The position numbers and the translations under genes are program-made. The notes under the pieces are model-generated. The model saw only the letters and a list, made by a program, of their open reading frames with translations, was not told the DNA's origin and ran no database searches. A stretch of 63,217 nucleotides of DNA from Acidomonas methanolica. Lineage in GTDB: Bacteria > Pseudomonadota > Alphaproteobacteria > Acetobacterales > Acetobacteraceae. Where the stretch lies: the NCBI RefSeq assembly GCF_004346035.1, contig NZ_SLZN01000017.1, positions 1 through 63,217 on the forward strand, read 5' to 3'. Below, one piece after another: positions 46,980-55,835 of this stretch; positions within the stretch are counted from its first letter, which is position 1, and each line of letters begins with the position of its first letter.

Positions 46980-48787
46980 CGGCCGGCGCGCGACAGCGCC
47001 TGATCCAGATACAGGCCCGCCCGGATCAGGGCGAGATGGGTGAAGGCCTGCGGAAAATTGCCGAGATGTTCGCCCGCCGGGCCGATTTCCTCGGAAAACA
47101 GCCCCGCATGATTGGCGTAGGACAGCATCTTCTCGAACAGGAAGCGGGCCTGCAGCAGATCGCCCGAACGGGCGAGACACTCGACATACCAGAAGGAGCA
47201 CATGGTGAACGTCCCCTCTGTGCCGGTCAGCCCGTCGTGATTTTCGCCTTTCTTCACCTCGTAGCGATAGACATGGCTGTCGTCGACGAGCCGCTCGCCC
47301 ACCGCGTTCAGCGTCGACTGCCAGCGCGGATCGTGATCGCCGATGAACCCCATCAGCGGCATGAGCAGGCAGGAAGCGTCGATCGCGTCTCCACCCTTGA
47401 ATTGCGTGAAGTAACCGAGATCCTCATTCCAGAAGTTCTCATGTATGTCGTGATAGATCGCATCACGTTCGCGCCGCCATAACGCGACCCGTCCGGGCAG
47501 GCTGCGCCGCCGGGCGATTCCGATGCCGCGATCCAGCGCCACCCAGCACATGAAGCGCGAGAAGAGGAAATGCCGCTTCCCGCCGCGCACCTCCCAGATG
47601 CTTTCATCCGGCTGGTTCCAGTTGACGCTGAGCCAGTCCATGGCTTCCGCGACGGAGATCCATTCCTCATGGCTCAGCCGTTCGAACGCCTCGTCGGCGA
47701 GAGAGATCGCGTCCATCACCTCGCCGATGATATCGAGCTGCAACTGCCCTTCCGCCCCGTTGCCGATCCGGACCGGGCGCGAGTCCCGATAACCCTGGAA
47801 ATGATCCAGATCCGTTTCGAAATCGATGTTGCGCCCGTCGATCCCGTAGAGCACGCGGAGCCGCGCCTCCCCGGGCTTCGCAGCCAGGCGGCGTTCATGC
47901 AGCCAGCGGATGAAGGCCGTCGCCTCTTCGCGGTAGCCCATCTTCATGAAGGCGTTCACCATGAAGGAGGAGTCGCGCACCCAGCAATAGCGGTAGTCCC
48001 AGTTCCGAACGCCCCCGGGGTCCTCCGGCAGGCCGAACGTCGCGGCCGCCACCATCGAGCCGTATTCGGCGGAGGTCAGCAGCTTCAACGCAAGCGCCGA
48101 CCGCGTCATGTGCTCGCGCCAGCGCCCGGTATAGGACGAATGCGCCACCCAGTCCCGCCAGTAAGTCGACGTTTCCTTGAACGCCTCCGCGACCCGGTGC
48201 GGCTCGAGGCAGATATTCTCCCCGGCCTCTTCGCTGTCGAGCGTGAAGGTGGCGGTGTCGTTCTGCTCCAGCGCGAACTCCGCGACGACCGCATCCCCCT
48301 CGATCGTGAGAGGAACGGAGGCACAAAGCCGAAGCGGCGGCAAATCCGGCCCGTCCGGACGGAAAATGACCTGACACGCTTCCGGCTGCTCGATGCTGTG
48401 GGACACGCGCGCGTAATCGAAGCGCGGGGCGCAGCGAAGGCGATAGGTCACTCGCCCCCGCACCGCCTTCACACGGCGGATGAGGCGCTGCACCGGATCG
48501 ACCGGCAAGGGCACCATGAAGTCCGAAATCTCGCTGACGCCCTCGGTGGAGAGTCGTCGCGTCAGCAGCACGTTCGTATCGGGAACATAGAACTGGGTCA
48601 GACGCCCGCCCTCGAGGGCGGGGGCGAGCGAAAACTCCCCCGCCTCGGGATCGAGCAGGGACGCAAAGACACTCGGGCTGTCGAAACGCGGCCAGCAAAG
48701 GAAATCGATGCTCCCGTTCAGCGCCACCAGCGCCGTGGTTCGCAGTCCGCCGATGACCGCGTGATTCTCGATCGCCATATCCGCCAT
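46970..48787 (-). CDS. glycoside hydrolase family 15 (glucoamylase/trehalase-like)
   Basis: A 605-residue cytoplasmic enzyme with an N-terminal beta-sandwich (about 1-230) and the GH15 alpha/alpha barrel (about 240-600). Family marks are IGGLRTTALVALNGSIDFLC, VRNWDYRYCWVRDSSFMVNA, the catalytic Glu in SIWEVRGGKRHFLFSRFMCW and the second Glu in FSEEIGPAGEHLGNFPQAF. GGGAG lies 8 bases before ATG 48785-48787. Trehalose or an internal alpha-glucan are likely substrates; sequence alone does not separate them. The stop codon lies inside the nuo Fur box. Confidence 0.92.
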   Translation of the reverse strand: MADMAIENHAVIGGLRTTALVALNGSIDFLCWPRFDSPSVFASLLDPEAGEFSLAPALEGGRLTQFYVPDTNVLLTRRLSTEGVSEISDFMVPLPVDPVQRLIRRVKAVRGRVTYRLRCAPRFDYARVSHSIEQPEACQVIFRPDGPDLPPLRLCASVPLTIEGDAVVAEFALEQNDTATFTLDSEEAGENICLEPHRVAEAFKETSTYWRDWVAHSSYTGRWREHMTRSALALKLLTSAEYGSMVAAATFGLPEDPGGVRNWDYRYCWVRDSSFMVNAFMKMGYREEATAFIRWLHERRLAAKPGEARLRVLYGIDGRNIDFETDLDHFQGYRDSRPVRIGNGAEGQLQLDIIGEVMDAISLADEAFERLSHEEWISVAEAMDWLSVNWNQPDESIWEVRGGKRHFLFSRFMCWVALDRGIGIARRRSLPGRVALWRRERDAIYHDIHENFWNEDLGYFTQFKGGDAIDASCLLMPLMGFIGDHDPRWQSTLNAVGERLVDDSHVYRYEVKKGENHDGLTGTEGTFTMCSFWYVECLARSGDLLQARFLFEKMLSYANHAGLFSEEIGPAGEHLGNFPQAFTHLALIRAGLYLDQALSRAGRCN

Positions 48788-49418
48788 GGGTTGTCTCCCG
48801 GAAGGCGACGCCACGCGCCGCCGCACAGACAATTAGAAACCGGGGAAACGGGTCTCTGCCAAGGGGCGAAAGCCATTTTCCCGCGATTTGACACCAGATT
48901 GAAGGCACTCTCTCACGCGGGGCGGGCGCGCGCCTCCCGCGCTGCGACTCTGGACAGGGCGGATGGCCATCAAGGCGCAACTGGGCACGTCAGTTTCCCG
49001 CGAAAAACAGGGCGGATCTGACCGAGTAGAGGGTGGCGGAACAATAAATGTCACAATGATATAAAAAATGATTAATGTCGTTTCATGATGTCCATTGGCG
49101 ACGACATTTCCCGGGGGACGATCGGCCATGCCGATGGAAGAAGAGCTTCTCAACAGGTTTCGACGTGCCTGCCATGTTAAACCACGCATGCACTCTGTTT
49201 TTTGGCTTCTGGTCTTGGCCTTCTGATCCAGGAACGTTCCGCATCCAACATCGCAGCCTTGTCTTCCATGTTATATGCTTATGTGCCCGGTCGTATATGT
49301 TGTCGGGCGCGGGAGTGCATCCCGAGTGAACGCCCCCGCCGTCGGACGCCGCATTTCGGCCGGACAACATGAGACAGAAAGCCGATCGCGTGCCCAGCTT
49401 CCCACACCCTTCATCCCG
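48788..49418. other. 631-base intergenic region, partly AT-rich
   Basis: No credible gene. The stretch around 49035-49085 (AATAAATGTCACAATGATAT and following) is far more AT-rich than the window and is the likely promoter zone for the GH15 gene or the TetR-fusion gene. The first 200 bases upstream of GH15 are GC-rich without notable structure. Short open frames here (such as 49075-49329) lack family likeness or ribosome sites. Confidence 0.5.
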
Positions 49419-50744
49419 ATGACCTCCGCCCGATCCGGAAGCCTGACCTGGCCGCATTGCGCCGTTCTGCTTGCCGCCGGCGGCGGCGCGCGCCTCGACC
49501 GGCCGGAACACGCCTCGACGGTCGACGGGGCCACGCTGCTTCGCCGGATGGTCCGATTGCTGGAGGCAACCGCGCCGCGCCGCCTGCTTGCAATCGTCGG
49601 GACCAGGGAAATGGCGGCGCGACTCGCGGGGGCCGGGGCGGAGATTCTCGTCCACGACGCGTGGCCGTCCGGGTTCGCCGCTTCGGTGCAACGCGCGGCG
49701 CAGGCATTGCGCGGTCATGAAGGACCGACGCTGTTCGCGAGCGTGGATCAGTGCCGACTGGAGGCGCGTCATCTCGATGCGCTCCTGCGCGCCGGGCGTG
49801 ATCGCGCTGTCGGCGCCGTGCGGGACATCGCCTCGCGCCATGACGCCGACAGCTTCGGTCTTCCGGCGCTGATCTCGGCGGAGACGCTTGCCCTCGCCGA
49901 CCGGCTGACGGGCGACGAGGATTTCGGGCCGATCTGGCGCACGCGACCCGAGCGGGTCGCCCTGGTGGACGCGCCCGAACGCGGCTTCGATCTCGCCACC
50001 TCCGTCCGGCTCGCCGCGGCGATCCCGCACCGCCGGATCGACGGCGGGCGGCGACGCGCCGAGGGCGAGCGGGATCGCGCGCCGGGCGTGCGGGAACTCA
50101 AGCAGAAGCGCGTCCGCAAGGCGGTGATCGACACGGCGATGCGCCTCTTCGCCGAACGCGGCTTCGAGGCGGTCACGGTGGACGAGATCGCCGCCATCGC
50201 CGGAATCTCGCGCCGCTCGCTGTTCCGCTACTTCCCGACCAAGGGCGACATCGTCTTCGCCTGGACGGAAATCATGACCGACTCCCTGCGCGAGACCTTC
50301 GCCCTTCACGCGGCGGCCCCGCACGCGGCCGACGAATCGGCGGAGACGGTGCTGCGCCGCGCTTTCGTCACCGCGCTCAGCCATATCCGGACCGATACCG
50401 CCGAGACCGTCGCGCTGGTGCGGCTCATCGAACAGTCGCCCGCCCTGCGGCAGCATTCGCTGCGGAAATATGAGGCGTGGGAAGACAGCATCATGACCGC
50501 CTGGCATGACCGGCTCCCGCCCGGCCCGACGCAATTCCTGACCGCGCGCGTTCTGGCGCGCGGCGCGATCGCCGCGTTCCGCTCGGCGCTCGATGAATGG
50601 CTGCGGCAGGAAGGGCGGCTTCCCTTCCCCGATCTGCTGGACGAGGCTTTTCGTATCCAGCACGATATCTTCGGTCTCCGGCCGCTCTCGCCGCCGGTGG
50701 TGGGATCGTCCCCCGGTGATGAATCGCCCCCTCGAAATTCCTGA
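49419..50744 (+). CDS. MobA/MocA-like nucleotidyltransferase domain fused to a TetR-family regulator
   Basis: A 441-residue single frame. Residues about 12-200 resemble NTP_transf_3 enzymes: AVLLAAGGGARL loop, a DQ (110-111) in place of DQP, LTGDEDFG near 163-170 and GFDLATSVRLA for the usual DIDTpeDL. The lysine-bearing substrate loop is changed to LDRPEHAS. Residues about 228-280 form a TetR helix-turn-helix (RKAVIDTAMRLFAERGFEAV, then GISRRSLFRYFPTKGDI), and the rest is a ligand domain. No ribosome site precedes ATG 49419; GTG 49326 is an alternative start. I do not know this fusion. Confidence 0.8.
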   Translation: MTSARSGSLTWPHCAVLLAAGGGARLDRPEHASTVDGATLLRRMVRLLEATAPRRLLAIVGTREMAARLAGAGAEILVHDAWPSGFAASVQRAAQALRGHEGPTLFASVDQCRLEARHLDALLRAGRDRAVGAVRDIASRHDADSFGLPALISAETLALADRLTGDEDFGPIWRTRPERVALVDAPERGFDLATSVRLAAAIPHRRIDGGRRRAEGERDRAPGVRELKQKRVRKAVIDTAMRLFAERGFEAVTVDEIAAIAGISRRSLFRYFPTKGDIVFAWTEIMTDSLRETFALHAAAPHAADESAETVLRRAFVTALSHIRTDTAETVALVRLIEQSPALRQHSLRKYEAWEDSIMTAWHDRLPPGPTQFLTARVLARGAIAAFRSALDEWLRQEGRLPFPDLLDEAFRIQHDIFGLRPLSPPVVGSSPGDESPPRNS

Positions 50745-50770
50745 CCTCAAAAATAGGGAGTTGTGCCGCC

Positions 50771-51517
50771 ATGCGCCTCTGTATCCCTGCGCTTCTGCTC
50801 TGCACGGTCCCGATGACCGCCGGATCGGCGGCGGAGCCCTCCCGCGAGGCGATGACGCTCACGCGGACCCTCGATCTGAGCGCCGGACTCGGGCTTCCGC
50901 CGGGCTGGCGCGTCGAAACCTTCGAGCCGAAATCCGGCACCGCTCCGGAAATCGGCGACATCCCGGCCCGGATCTGCATCACCCGGCCCGCCGCCTCGCC
51001 CGACTGCCTGCGCATCGTCACCGGGCCTGAGTATCCGGGCAATATCGCCTATCCCTATCAGACGATCACCGATCTCAAGGTGGCGGAGATCCCCGACGGC
51101 AAGGGCGGGTCGGAACGCGCCCTGCTGGCGCGCGCCCGGTACAGCGGCGGCGGCCCCGGCGTGCTGGACCTGTTGCTGATCTGGCGGAAACTGCCGAATG
51201 GCACCCTCCTGAACCCGGAGTCCATCGAGGGAGGAACCGCCGTGCAGCGGGCCTTCTTCACCTCGGGCCCGCTCAACGGGCTCTTCGCGCAGGCCGAGCC
51301 GATACAGACGACACAGAAAATACATACCGACCCCGAGCGGTACCGGATCGAGGTGCGGCGAATGACACCTTTGGGAAGTTACGAAATCCTCGTTTTCCTG
51401 ACGCCGGAAAGCTGGGCCAGCCCGGTTGGCGACGGCCCGACGCCCGATTTGCGCAAGACACTCGCCCCCCTGATCGCGGAGCGGCTCAGGAGCGTTTATC
51501 CGAACGGGCTGCCCTGA
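50771..51517 (+). CDS. secreted protein of unknown function
   Basis: A 248-residue product with a signal peptide (cleavage near GSAAEP). It contains PPGWRVETFEPKSG and a C-terminal VRRMTPLGSYEILVFLTPESW block but no motif I recognise; two cysteines in CITRPAASPDC could pair. It starts 26 bases after the TetR-fusion gene in the same direction and is probably co-transcribed, so it may be a target or partner of that regulator. Its last 32 bases overlap the convergent aquaporin-like gene. Confidence 0.75.
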   Translation: MRLCIPALLLCTVPMTAGSAAEPSREAMTLTRTLDLSAGLGLPPGWRVETFEPKSGTAPEIGDIPARICITRPAASPDCLRIVTGPEYPGNIAYPYQTITDLKVAEIPDGKGGSERALLARARYSGGGPGVLDLLLIWRKLPNGTLLNPESIEGGTAVQRAFFTSGPLNGLFAQAEPIQTTQKIHTDPERYRIEVRRMTPLGSYEILVFLTPESWASPVGDGPTPDLRKTLAPLIAERLRSVYPNGLP

Positions 51518-52484
51518 CCTCCTCCGGCGCGGGCCCGACCGCCTCGGGCGCGCCCAGCTTCGGGACGCGCCCGTGATGCCCGAAATTGACGATCCGCGCC
51601 TCGACCGGACGAACCACCCCCATGAGGTTCGACCTCAGAAGCAGGACCGCGAGACCCGACCCCAGCATCGGGCCAAGGATGTAGATCCATAGCCCGCTGA
51701 AATCGCCGCTGAACAGATCCGGCCCGAAGGAGCGGGCGAAATTCGTGCTGTCTCCGGAAATCCAGGCGACGAAGGGATTCATCAGGAAAAAATACCACCC
51801 GCCGATCCATGGCGCGACGAGATGCAGCCGGGGCGTGGCCGCCGCCCAGTAGAGCGCCAGAATCAGCCCCATCGTCGCCGCCAGCTCGGCGCCGAGGACG
51901 AAGAGGCCGGGCACTCCCGCCGCCGGCATGGTGGCGACGTAATGCACGGCGCTCACCCATCCTCTCCAGACAGGCAGGAGGCACCCGAGCAGAGACATCG
52001 CGGCCGTGCCGAGACACGCCCCGACAATCTGCGCCAGAGCATAGCCCAGCGCGTCCAGCGGCGCGATGCGCCTGCCGAGGGCGAAGGCCAGGGTGACGGA
52101 CGGGCTGAGATGCGCCCCGCTCACGCGGCCGAAGGGCGTCATGGCGGCGATCGTCCCCGACCCGCCGAAGCACAGACCGCACAGCGCGATTTGCAGCTCC
52201 GGATACCGCCGCAGCACGCCCGCCACCGGCGAGGCGGGCGTCAGCAGCAGCGTATTGGTCGCGATCCCGAGACACATCAGCACCGCGGTCGCCACGGCCT
52301 CGCATCCATAAAGCGTCCAATGCAGCCGATGGTCCGGGTGCGGAGCGCCCGCGAGAGGACGATCCTCCAACTGCCTGCGGGTGAACCGGACATGGGGCAA
52401 GGCGATGTGCGGGAATCGGGCATGATGCGCCGGATAACTCTTTTCCCGCGCCTCCGCCGCGTCGTCCTCTTTCTGTCGGCTCAT
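51486..52484 (-). CDS. aquaporin-like (MIP family) channel with degenerate NPA motifs
   Basis: A 332-residue membrane protein with six helices and two half-helices. The first pore loop reads SGAHLSPSVTLAFALG (SPS for NPA) and the second DSTNFARSFGPDL (NFA for NPA, with the following Arg kept). The 50-residue hydrophilic N-terminal tail and the 35-residue C-terminal tail are longer than in AqpZ. ATG 52482-52484 overlaps the methyltransferase stop (ATGA). It is likely a water or small-solute channel with altered selectivity; the substrate is not deducible. Confidence 0.82.
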   Translation of the reverse strand: MSRQKEDDAAEAREKSYPAHHARFPHIALPHVRFTRRQLEDRPLAGAPHPDHRLHWTLYGCEAVATAVLMCLGIATNTLLLTPASPVAGVLRRYPELQIALCGLCFGGSGTIAAMTPFGRVSGAHLSPSVTLAFALGRRIAPLDALGYALAQIVGACLGTAAMSLLGCLLPVWRGWVSAVHYVATMPAAGVPGLFVLGAELAATMGLILALYWAAATPRLHLVAPWIGGWYFFLMNPFVAWISGDSTNFARSFGPDLFSGDFSGLWIYILGPMLGSGLAVLLLRSNLMGVVRPVEARIVNFGHHGRVPKLGAPEAVGPAPEEVRAARSDKRS

Positions 52485-53608
52485 GCCAGCGGTTCGGTGC
52501 GATAGAGCGTCACGCGCAGTCCTCCATGCGGCACGGGCGGATCGGCAGGCAGGAAATCGAGCCCGGTGGCCCGCGCCAGTTCCGGTTCCGTCGTCACGAT
52601 CCCGACGCGCCAGCCCGCGAACCGTTCCCGCGCCACATGGCCGAACGCGCGATACAGCGGCGCGAGGGCGCGCTTGTCGCCGAGGCGCGCGCCATAGGGC
52701 GGGTTGGTGATGAGCAGCCCCGGCGTCCCCTCCGGCGGAACGATCTCGCTCACGCCGCACTGACGGAAGACCGTGAAGGCCGACACCCCCGCGCGCTCCG
52801 CATTGGCACGACTCATGGCGACCGCCCCGGCGTCGCGATCGCTCCCATGGAACCGCCCCCCGGGCTCCCGCCGCCCGCGCTCATGGCGCAGGGCGTTCCA
52901 GGCGTCGGGATCGAAAGTGGCGAGGCGCTCGAAAGCGAAGGCGCGCGCACGTCCCGGATTCAGCCGCGCCGCGATTTCCGCCGCCTCGATGACGAGGGTG
53001 CCGGACCCGCACATCGGATCGAGCACCGGCTCCTCGCCGCCGAAACCGCAACGGCGGAGAAAGAGGGCGGCCATCGTCTCGCGCATCGGCGCGCGGTTGA
53101 CCTCCGCCTTGTAGCCGCGCCGATGCAGGGCCTCGCCCGAAGTGTCGAGGCTGATCGTGCAGAGATCGCGCTCCATCCGCACCATCACCGTCAGGCCGTT
53201 TTCGGGATCGGAGGGCGCGCCGAGCGTCTCGCCGATCGCCCGCGCCACCCGCTCCGCCACCGCGCCCGAATGATAGAGCCGCGAACCGGAACAGCTCGCC
53301 TCGACGCGGAACGGTATGTCAGGGCGCAGCGCCGCCGCCCACGGCACCTCGCGCGCCCGCGCCTCGAGCTGCGCCAGATGCACGGCGCGGAAGGACGCCA
53401 GCCGCGCGAGCACGCGCCCCGTCCCGCGCAGCCAGAGATTGGCGCGCCAGACGTCGCTCCACCCGCCCATGAGCGTCACCCCGCCCGGCACGACGGCGGG
53501 ACGGCGGAAGCCCTTCAGCCGCGCCTCCTCGCACAGCACGGCTTCGAGTCCGGGCGGCGCGGCGAGGAAGATTTCGAAGGGCTCCGCTCCGTTCGCCGAC
53601 CCGTTCAT
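52481..53608 (-). CDS. THUMP-domain class I rRNA/tRNA methyltransferase (RlmL/TrmN family)
   Basis: A 375-residue enzyme. The N-terminal ferredoxin-like and THUMP region (residues 1-165, LAAPPGLEAVLCEEARLKGF and the ALHRRGYK block) binds RNA, and the methyltransferase domain has the SAM loop PVLDPMCGSGTLVIEAAEIA and the guanine-N2 type motif LLITNPPYGARLG. It resembles the N-terminal methyltransferase half of E. coli RlmL (m2G2445 of 23S rRNA); TrmN-type tRNA G6 methylation is the alternative. Four-base overlaps link it to both neighbours. Confidence 0.9.
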   Translation of the reverse strand: MNGSANGAEPFEIFLAAPPGLEAVLCEEARLKGFRRPAVVPGGVTLMGGWSDVWRANLWLRGTGRVLARLASFRAVHLAQLEARAREVPWAAALRPDIPFRVEASCSGSRLYHSGAVAERVARAIGETLGAPSDPENGLTVMVRMERDLCTISLDTSGEALHRRGYKAEVNRAPMRETMAALFLRRCGFGGEEPVLDPMCGSGTLVIEAAEIAARLNPGRARAFAFERLATFDPDAWNALRHERGRREPGGRFHGSDRDAGAVAMSRANAERAGVSAFTVFRQCGVSEIVPPEGTPGLLITNPPYGARLGDKRALAPLYRAFGHVARERFAGWRVGIVTTEPELARATGLDFLPADPPVPHGGLRVTLYRTEPLA

Positions 53609-53934
53609 CGGCCGCCGGACCCGCTCCGCGGAGGCCCGTAGGTCACGCTTTCCGCCGGCTGATACACCCCCGGCACCACCGACGACGAGGCGTTCGTCGA
53701 CGGATGATCAGGCGACGGCTCCGGCGGCCCCACTCCGCTGACGCCGATCCCGCCCGGCACCGCCGCCGCGAGCACCGGGGAAGGCGGCCGGTGCCGGCCA
53801 TGGCCGGGCGGCCCGTAGACCACCAGATCGGCCCGGGGCGGCCCCAGAATTTCGGGCGCCGAACAGCCGCCCACCATCGTCATGCCCAGGGCAAGCACGA
53901 GCCGGGCGATCGGAAAGCGGCGGAGACAGCACAT
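53605..53934 (-). CDS. small Pro/Gly-rich lipoprotein
   Basis: A 109-residue product with a lipobox, MTMVGGCSA, placing the acylated cysteine at residue 24. The mature part is rich in Pro, Gly and Ser with no fold evident. It overlaps the methyltransferase start by four bases (ATGA). I recognise no family. Confidence 0.65.
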   Translation of the reverse strand: MCCLRRFPIARLVLALGMTMVGGCSAPEILGPPRADLVVYGPPGHGRHRPPSPVLAAAVPGGIGVSGVGPPEPSPDHPSTNASSSVVPGVYQPAESVTYGPPRSGSGGR

Positions 53935-54137
53935 GGTTTATCGTATCAATCCACCGCTCCCCCGGCAATCGCGCGTCTCGCCGAAGAGGCCCAGGCTTGA
54001 CGGCCGGCAGCCGACCTGTCCGCCGACACCGGAACACCGCCGACGCATGGCGGCGGTTGACGTCCCGCGCGGCGCGGGGCAAGGACAGCGCCGGTTGAGT
54101 CCTGCGCAAAGGATAGAAGGCGGTGTTTGAAGGCGAG

Positions 54138-54785
54138 ATGACTTCCCCCGCCGCGCGGCGCCGGGCGTGGCGCGACAGTCTGTTTGTCGATCATGCGATC
54201 TTCCGGCTGGCCTGGACGAATTTCGCCCCCGTCCTGCCCGGACGGGTCTATCGCTGCAACCACCCGACGCCCGCCCGGCTGGCGCGGCTGGTCGAAACCT
54301 ACGGATTCCGGACGCTGGTCAATCTGCGCGGCCATCGCCGCTGCGGCTCGGACGCCCTGTCCCGCGACGCGGCGAGACGGCTTGATCTGACCCATATCGA
54401 CATGGCCTTCGAAAGCCGTGGCGCGCCGCATCGCGACCGCATCCTGCGCTTCCACGGGCTTTACCGCACCCTCGAAACGCCGATGCTGATGCACTGCAAA
54501 TCCGGCGCGGACCGCGCCGGGCTGGCTTCCGGACTCGTGATCCTATTCGAAGGGGGCAGCGCCACGGACGCGATGCGGCAACTGCACTGGCGCTTCGGCC
54601 ATTTCAATCGGTCCCGCACCGGCATTCTGGATGCGTTCTTTCTCCGCTATCAGGCCGAGGCGGAAGGGCGGCGCCCCTTCCTCGACTGGGTGGAGACCGA
54701 TTATGACGAAGCCGCATTGAAGCGGGATTTCACGGCGGGCAAGCTTGCCTCGTTCCTGAACGACGCCGTGCTGCGACGGGAATAG
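54138..54785 (+). CDS. dual-specificity/tyrosine phosphatase-like protein
   Basis: A 215-residue protein with the phosphatase P-loop MHCKSGADRAG: nucleophile Cys120 and Arg126. A conserved FAPVLPGRVYRCNHPTPARL opening and LVNLRGHRRC block are typical of bacterial DSP/DUF442-like phosphatases related to Siw14-type enzymes. ATG 54138 has AAGGCGAG just upstream; GTG 54123 is an alternative. Substrates could be phosphoproteins, inositol phosphates or lipids. The 203-base gap upstream to the lipoprotein gene holds no recognisable feature. Confidence 0.86.
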   Translation: MTSPAARRRAWRDSLFVDHAIFRLAWTNFAPVLPGRVYRCNHPTPARLARLVETYGFRTLVNLRGHRRCGSDALSRDAARRLDLTHIDMAFESRGAPHRDRILRFHGLYRTLETPMLMHCKSGADRAGLASGLVILFEGGSATDAMRQLHWRFGHFNRSRTGILDAFFLRYQAEAEGRRPFLDWVETDYDEAALKRDFTAGKLASFLNDAVLRRE

Positions 54786-54842
54786 AACGGGGCGTCCCTC
54801 TTTCCCGGCAAAACGCTTAATGCGCTGATTTTCGCATGTTTC

Positions 54843-54928
54843 TGGTGGAAGGGGTTGGATTCGAACCAACGTAGGCGTACGCCAGCGGATTTACAGTCCG
54901 CCCCCTTTAGCCACTCGGGCACCCTTCC
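54843..54928 (-). tRNA. tRNA-Tyr (GTA)
   Basis: Minus strand folds as an 86-base type II tRNA: acceptor GGAAGGG/CCCTTCC with discriminator A and encoded CCA, D arm, anticodon arm GGACTGTAAATCC with GTA, a long variable arm (TGGCGTACGCCTA) and T arm GTTGGTTCGAATCCAAC. Long variable arm and GTA mark tRNA-Tyr. Confidence 0.97.
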
Positions 54929-55038
54929 ATGGGGGTGGGGAAATATGGTGGATCGCCAATGAAGTCAAGCGGCGGGGCGCGGTTTTATATGCGGGTTTCC
55001 CGATGACGGGACGCAGCATTCGGACTATAGGGAACGTC

Positions 55039-55800
55039 ATGTCGCGTCGCCCCTCGTTCCGCCCCTCTGCGCCGTCCCATCGTGCTCCAGCGGGCAGTGG
55101 GTACTGGCTTTACGGCCAACATGCCGCTGCGGCGGCGCTCGCCAATCCGCATCGTCATATTCACGAAATTCTCGTGACGAAAGAGGCGCTTGCCGCGCTG
55201 GAGGGACAGCGTGTCCCCCTGCCCGTCCCTCCTCATCTGGTGGAGCGCGGACGGCTCGACCAGCTTTGCGAGCGCGACGCCGTGCATCAGGGCGTCGCGC
55301 TGCGCGTCGAGCCCCTGACGCCGCCCGCGCTCGAAGACGTGCTGGAGCGCAGCGGTCCGATCCTCGTGCTCGACCAGGTGACGGACCCGCGCAATATCGG
55401 CGCGATCCTGCGCTCCGCCGCCGCGTTCGGCGCCGCCGCTCTCCTGCTCCAGGACCGCAACGCGCCGCAGGAGAGCGGCGCCATGGCCAAGGCGGCCTCC
55501 GGCGCGCTCGACATCGTGCCGGTACTGCGCGAGGTCAATCTCGCGCGGGCTCTGGCGGCGTTGCAGAATGCCGGACTCTGGGTCGTCGGGCTCGACGCGG
55601 GCGGGGTGCGGCTCGATGGCGCGGCCTATGCGGAGCGACGCGTGACGCTGGTTCTGGGAGCGGAAGGCGCGGGGCTGCGGCGGCTGACACGGGAGAGCTG
55701 CGACGAAATCGCGAGCGTGTACATGCCCGGGAATATGGAGAGCCTGAATGTTTCCAACGCCGCCGCCGTGGCGTTGTATGAACTCGCGCGTCCGCTCTGA
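55039..55800 (+). CDS. rlmB: 23S rRNA (guanosine-2'-O-)-methyltransferase, TrmH/SPOUT family
   Basis: A 253-residue SPOUT enzyme that methylates Gm2251-type positions. An N-terminal substrate-binding domain (WLYGQHAAAAALANP) is followed by the knotted core: motif 1 LVLDQVTDPRNIGAILRSAAAFG, motif 2 LVLGAEGAGLRRL and motif 3 IPMPG-like VYMPGNMESLNVSNAAAVALYE. ATG 55039 with AGGGAA upstream is preferred to 55003. TrmH-like tRNA activity cannot be excluded. Confidence 0.93.
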   Translation: MSRRPSFRPSAPSHRAPAGSGYWLYGQHAAAAALANPHRHIHEILVTKEALAALEGQRVPLPVPPHLVERGRLDQLCERDAVHQGVALRVEPLTPPALEDVLERSGPILVLDQVTDPRNIGAILRSAAAFGAAALLLQDRNAPQESGAMAKAASGALDIVPVLREVNLARALAALQNAGLWVVGLDAGGVRLDGAAYAERRVTLVLGAEGAGLRRLTRESCDEIASVYMPGNMESLNVSNAAAVALYELARPL

Positions 55801-55835
55801 CGCGACCGTCCTGATCTGGTTTGGAGAATTATTCC

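Noticed and set aside
53935-54137. CCGCC/GGCGG inverted repeat before the phosphatase gene
   Set aside because: Short GC-only arms are expected by chance at this base composition.
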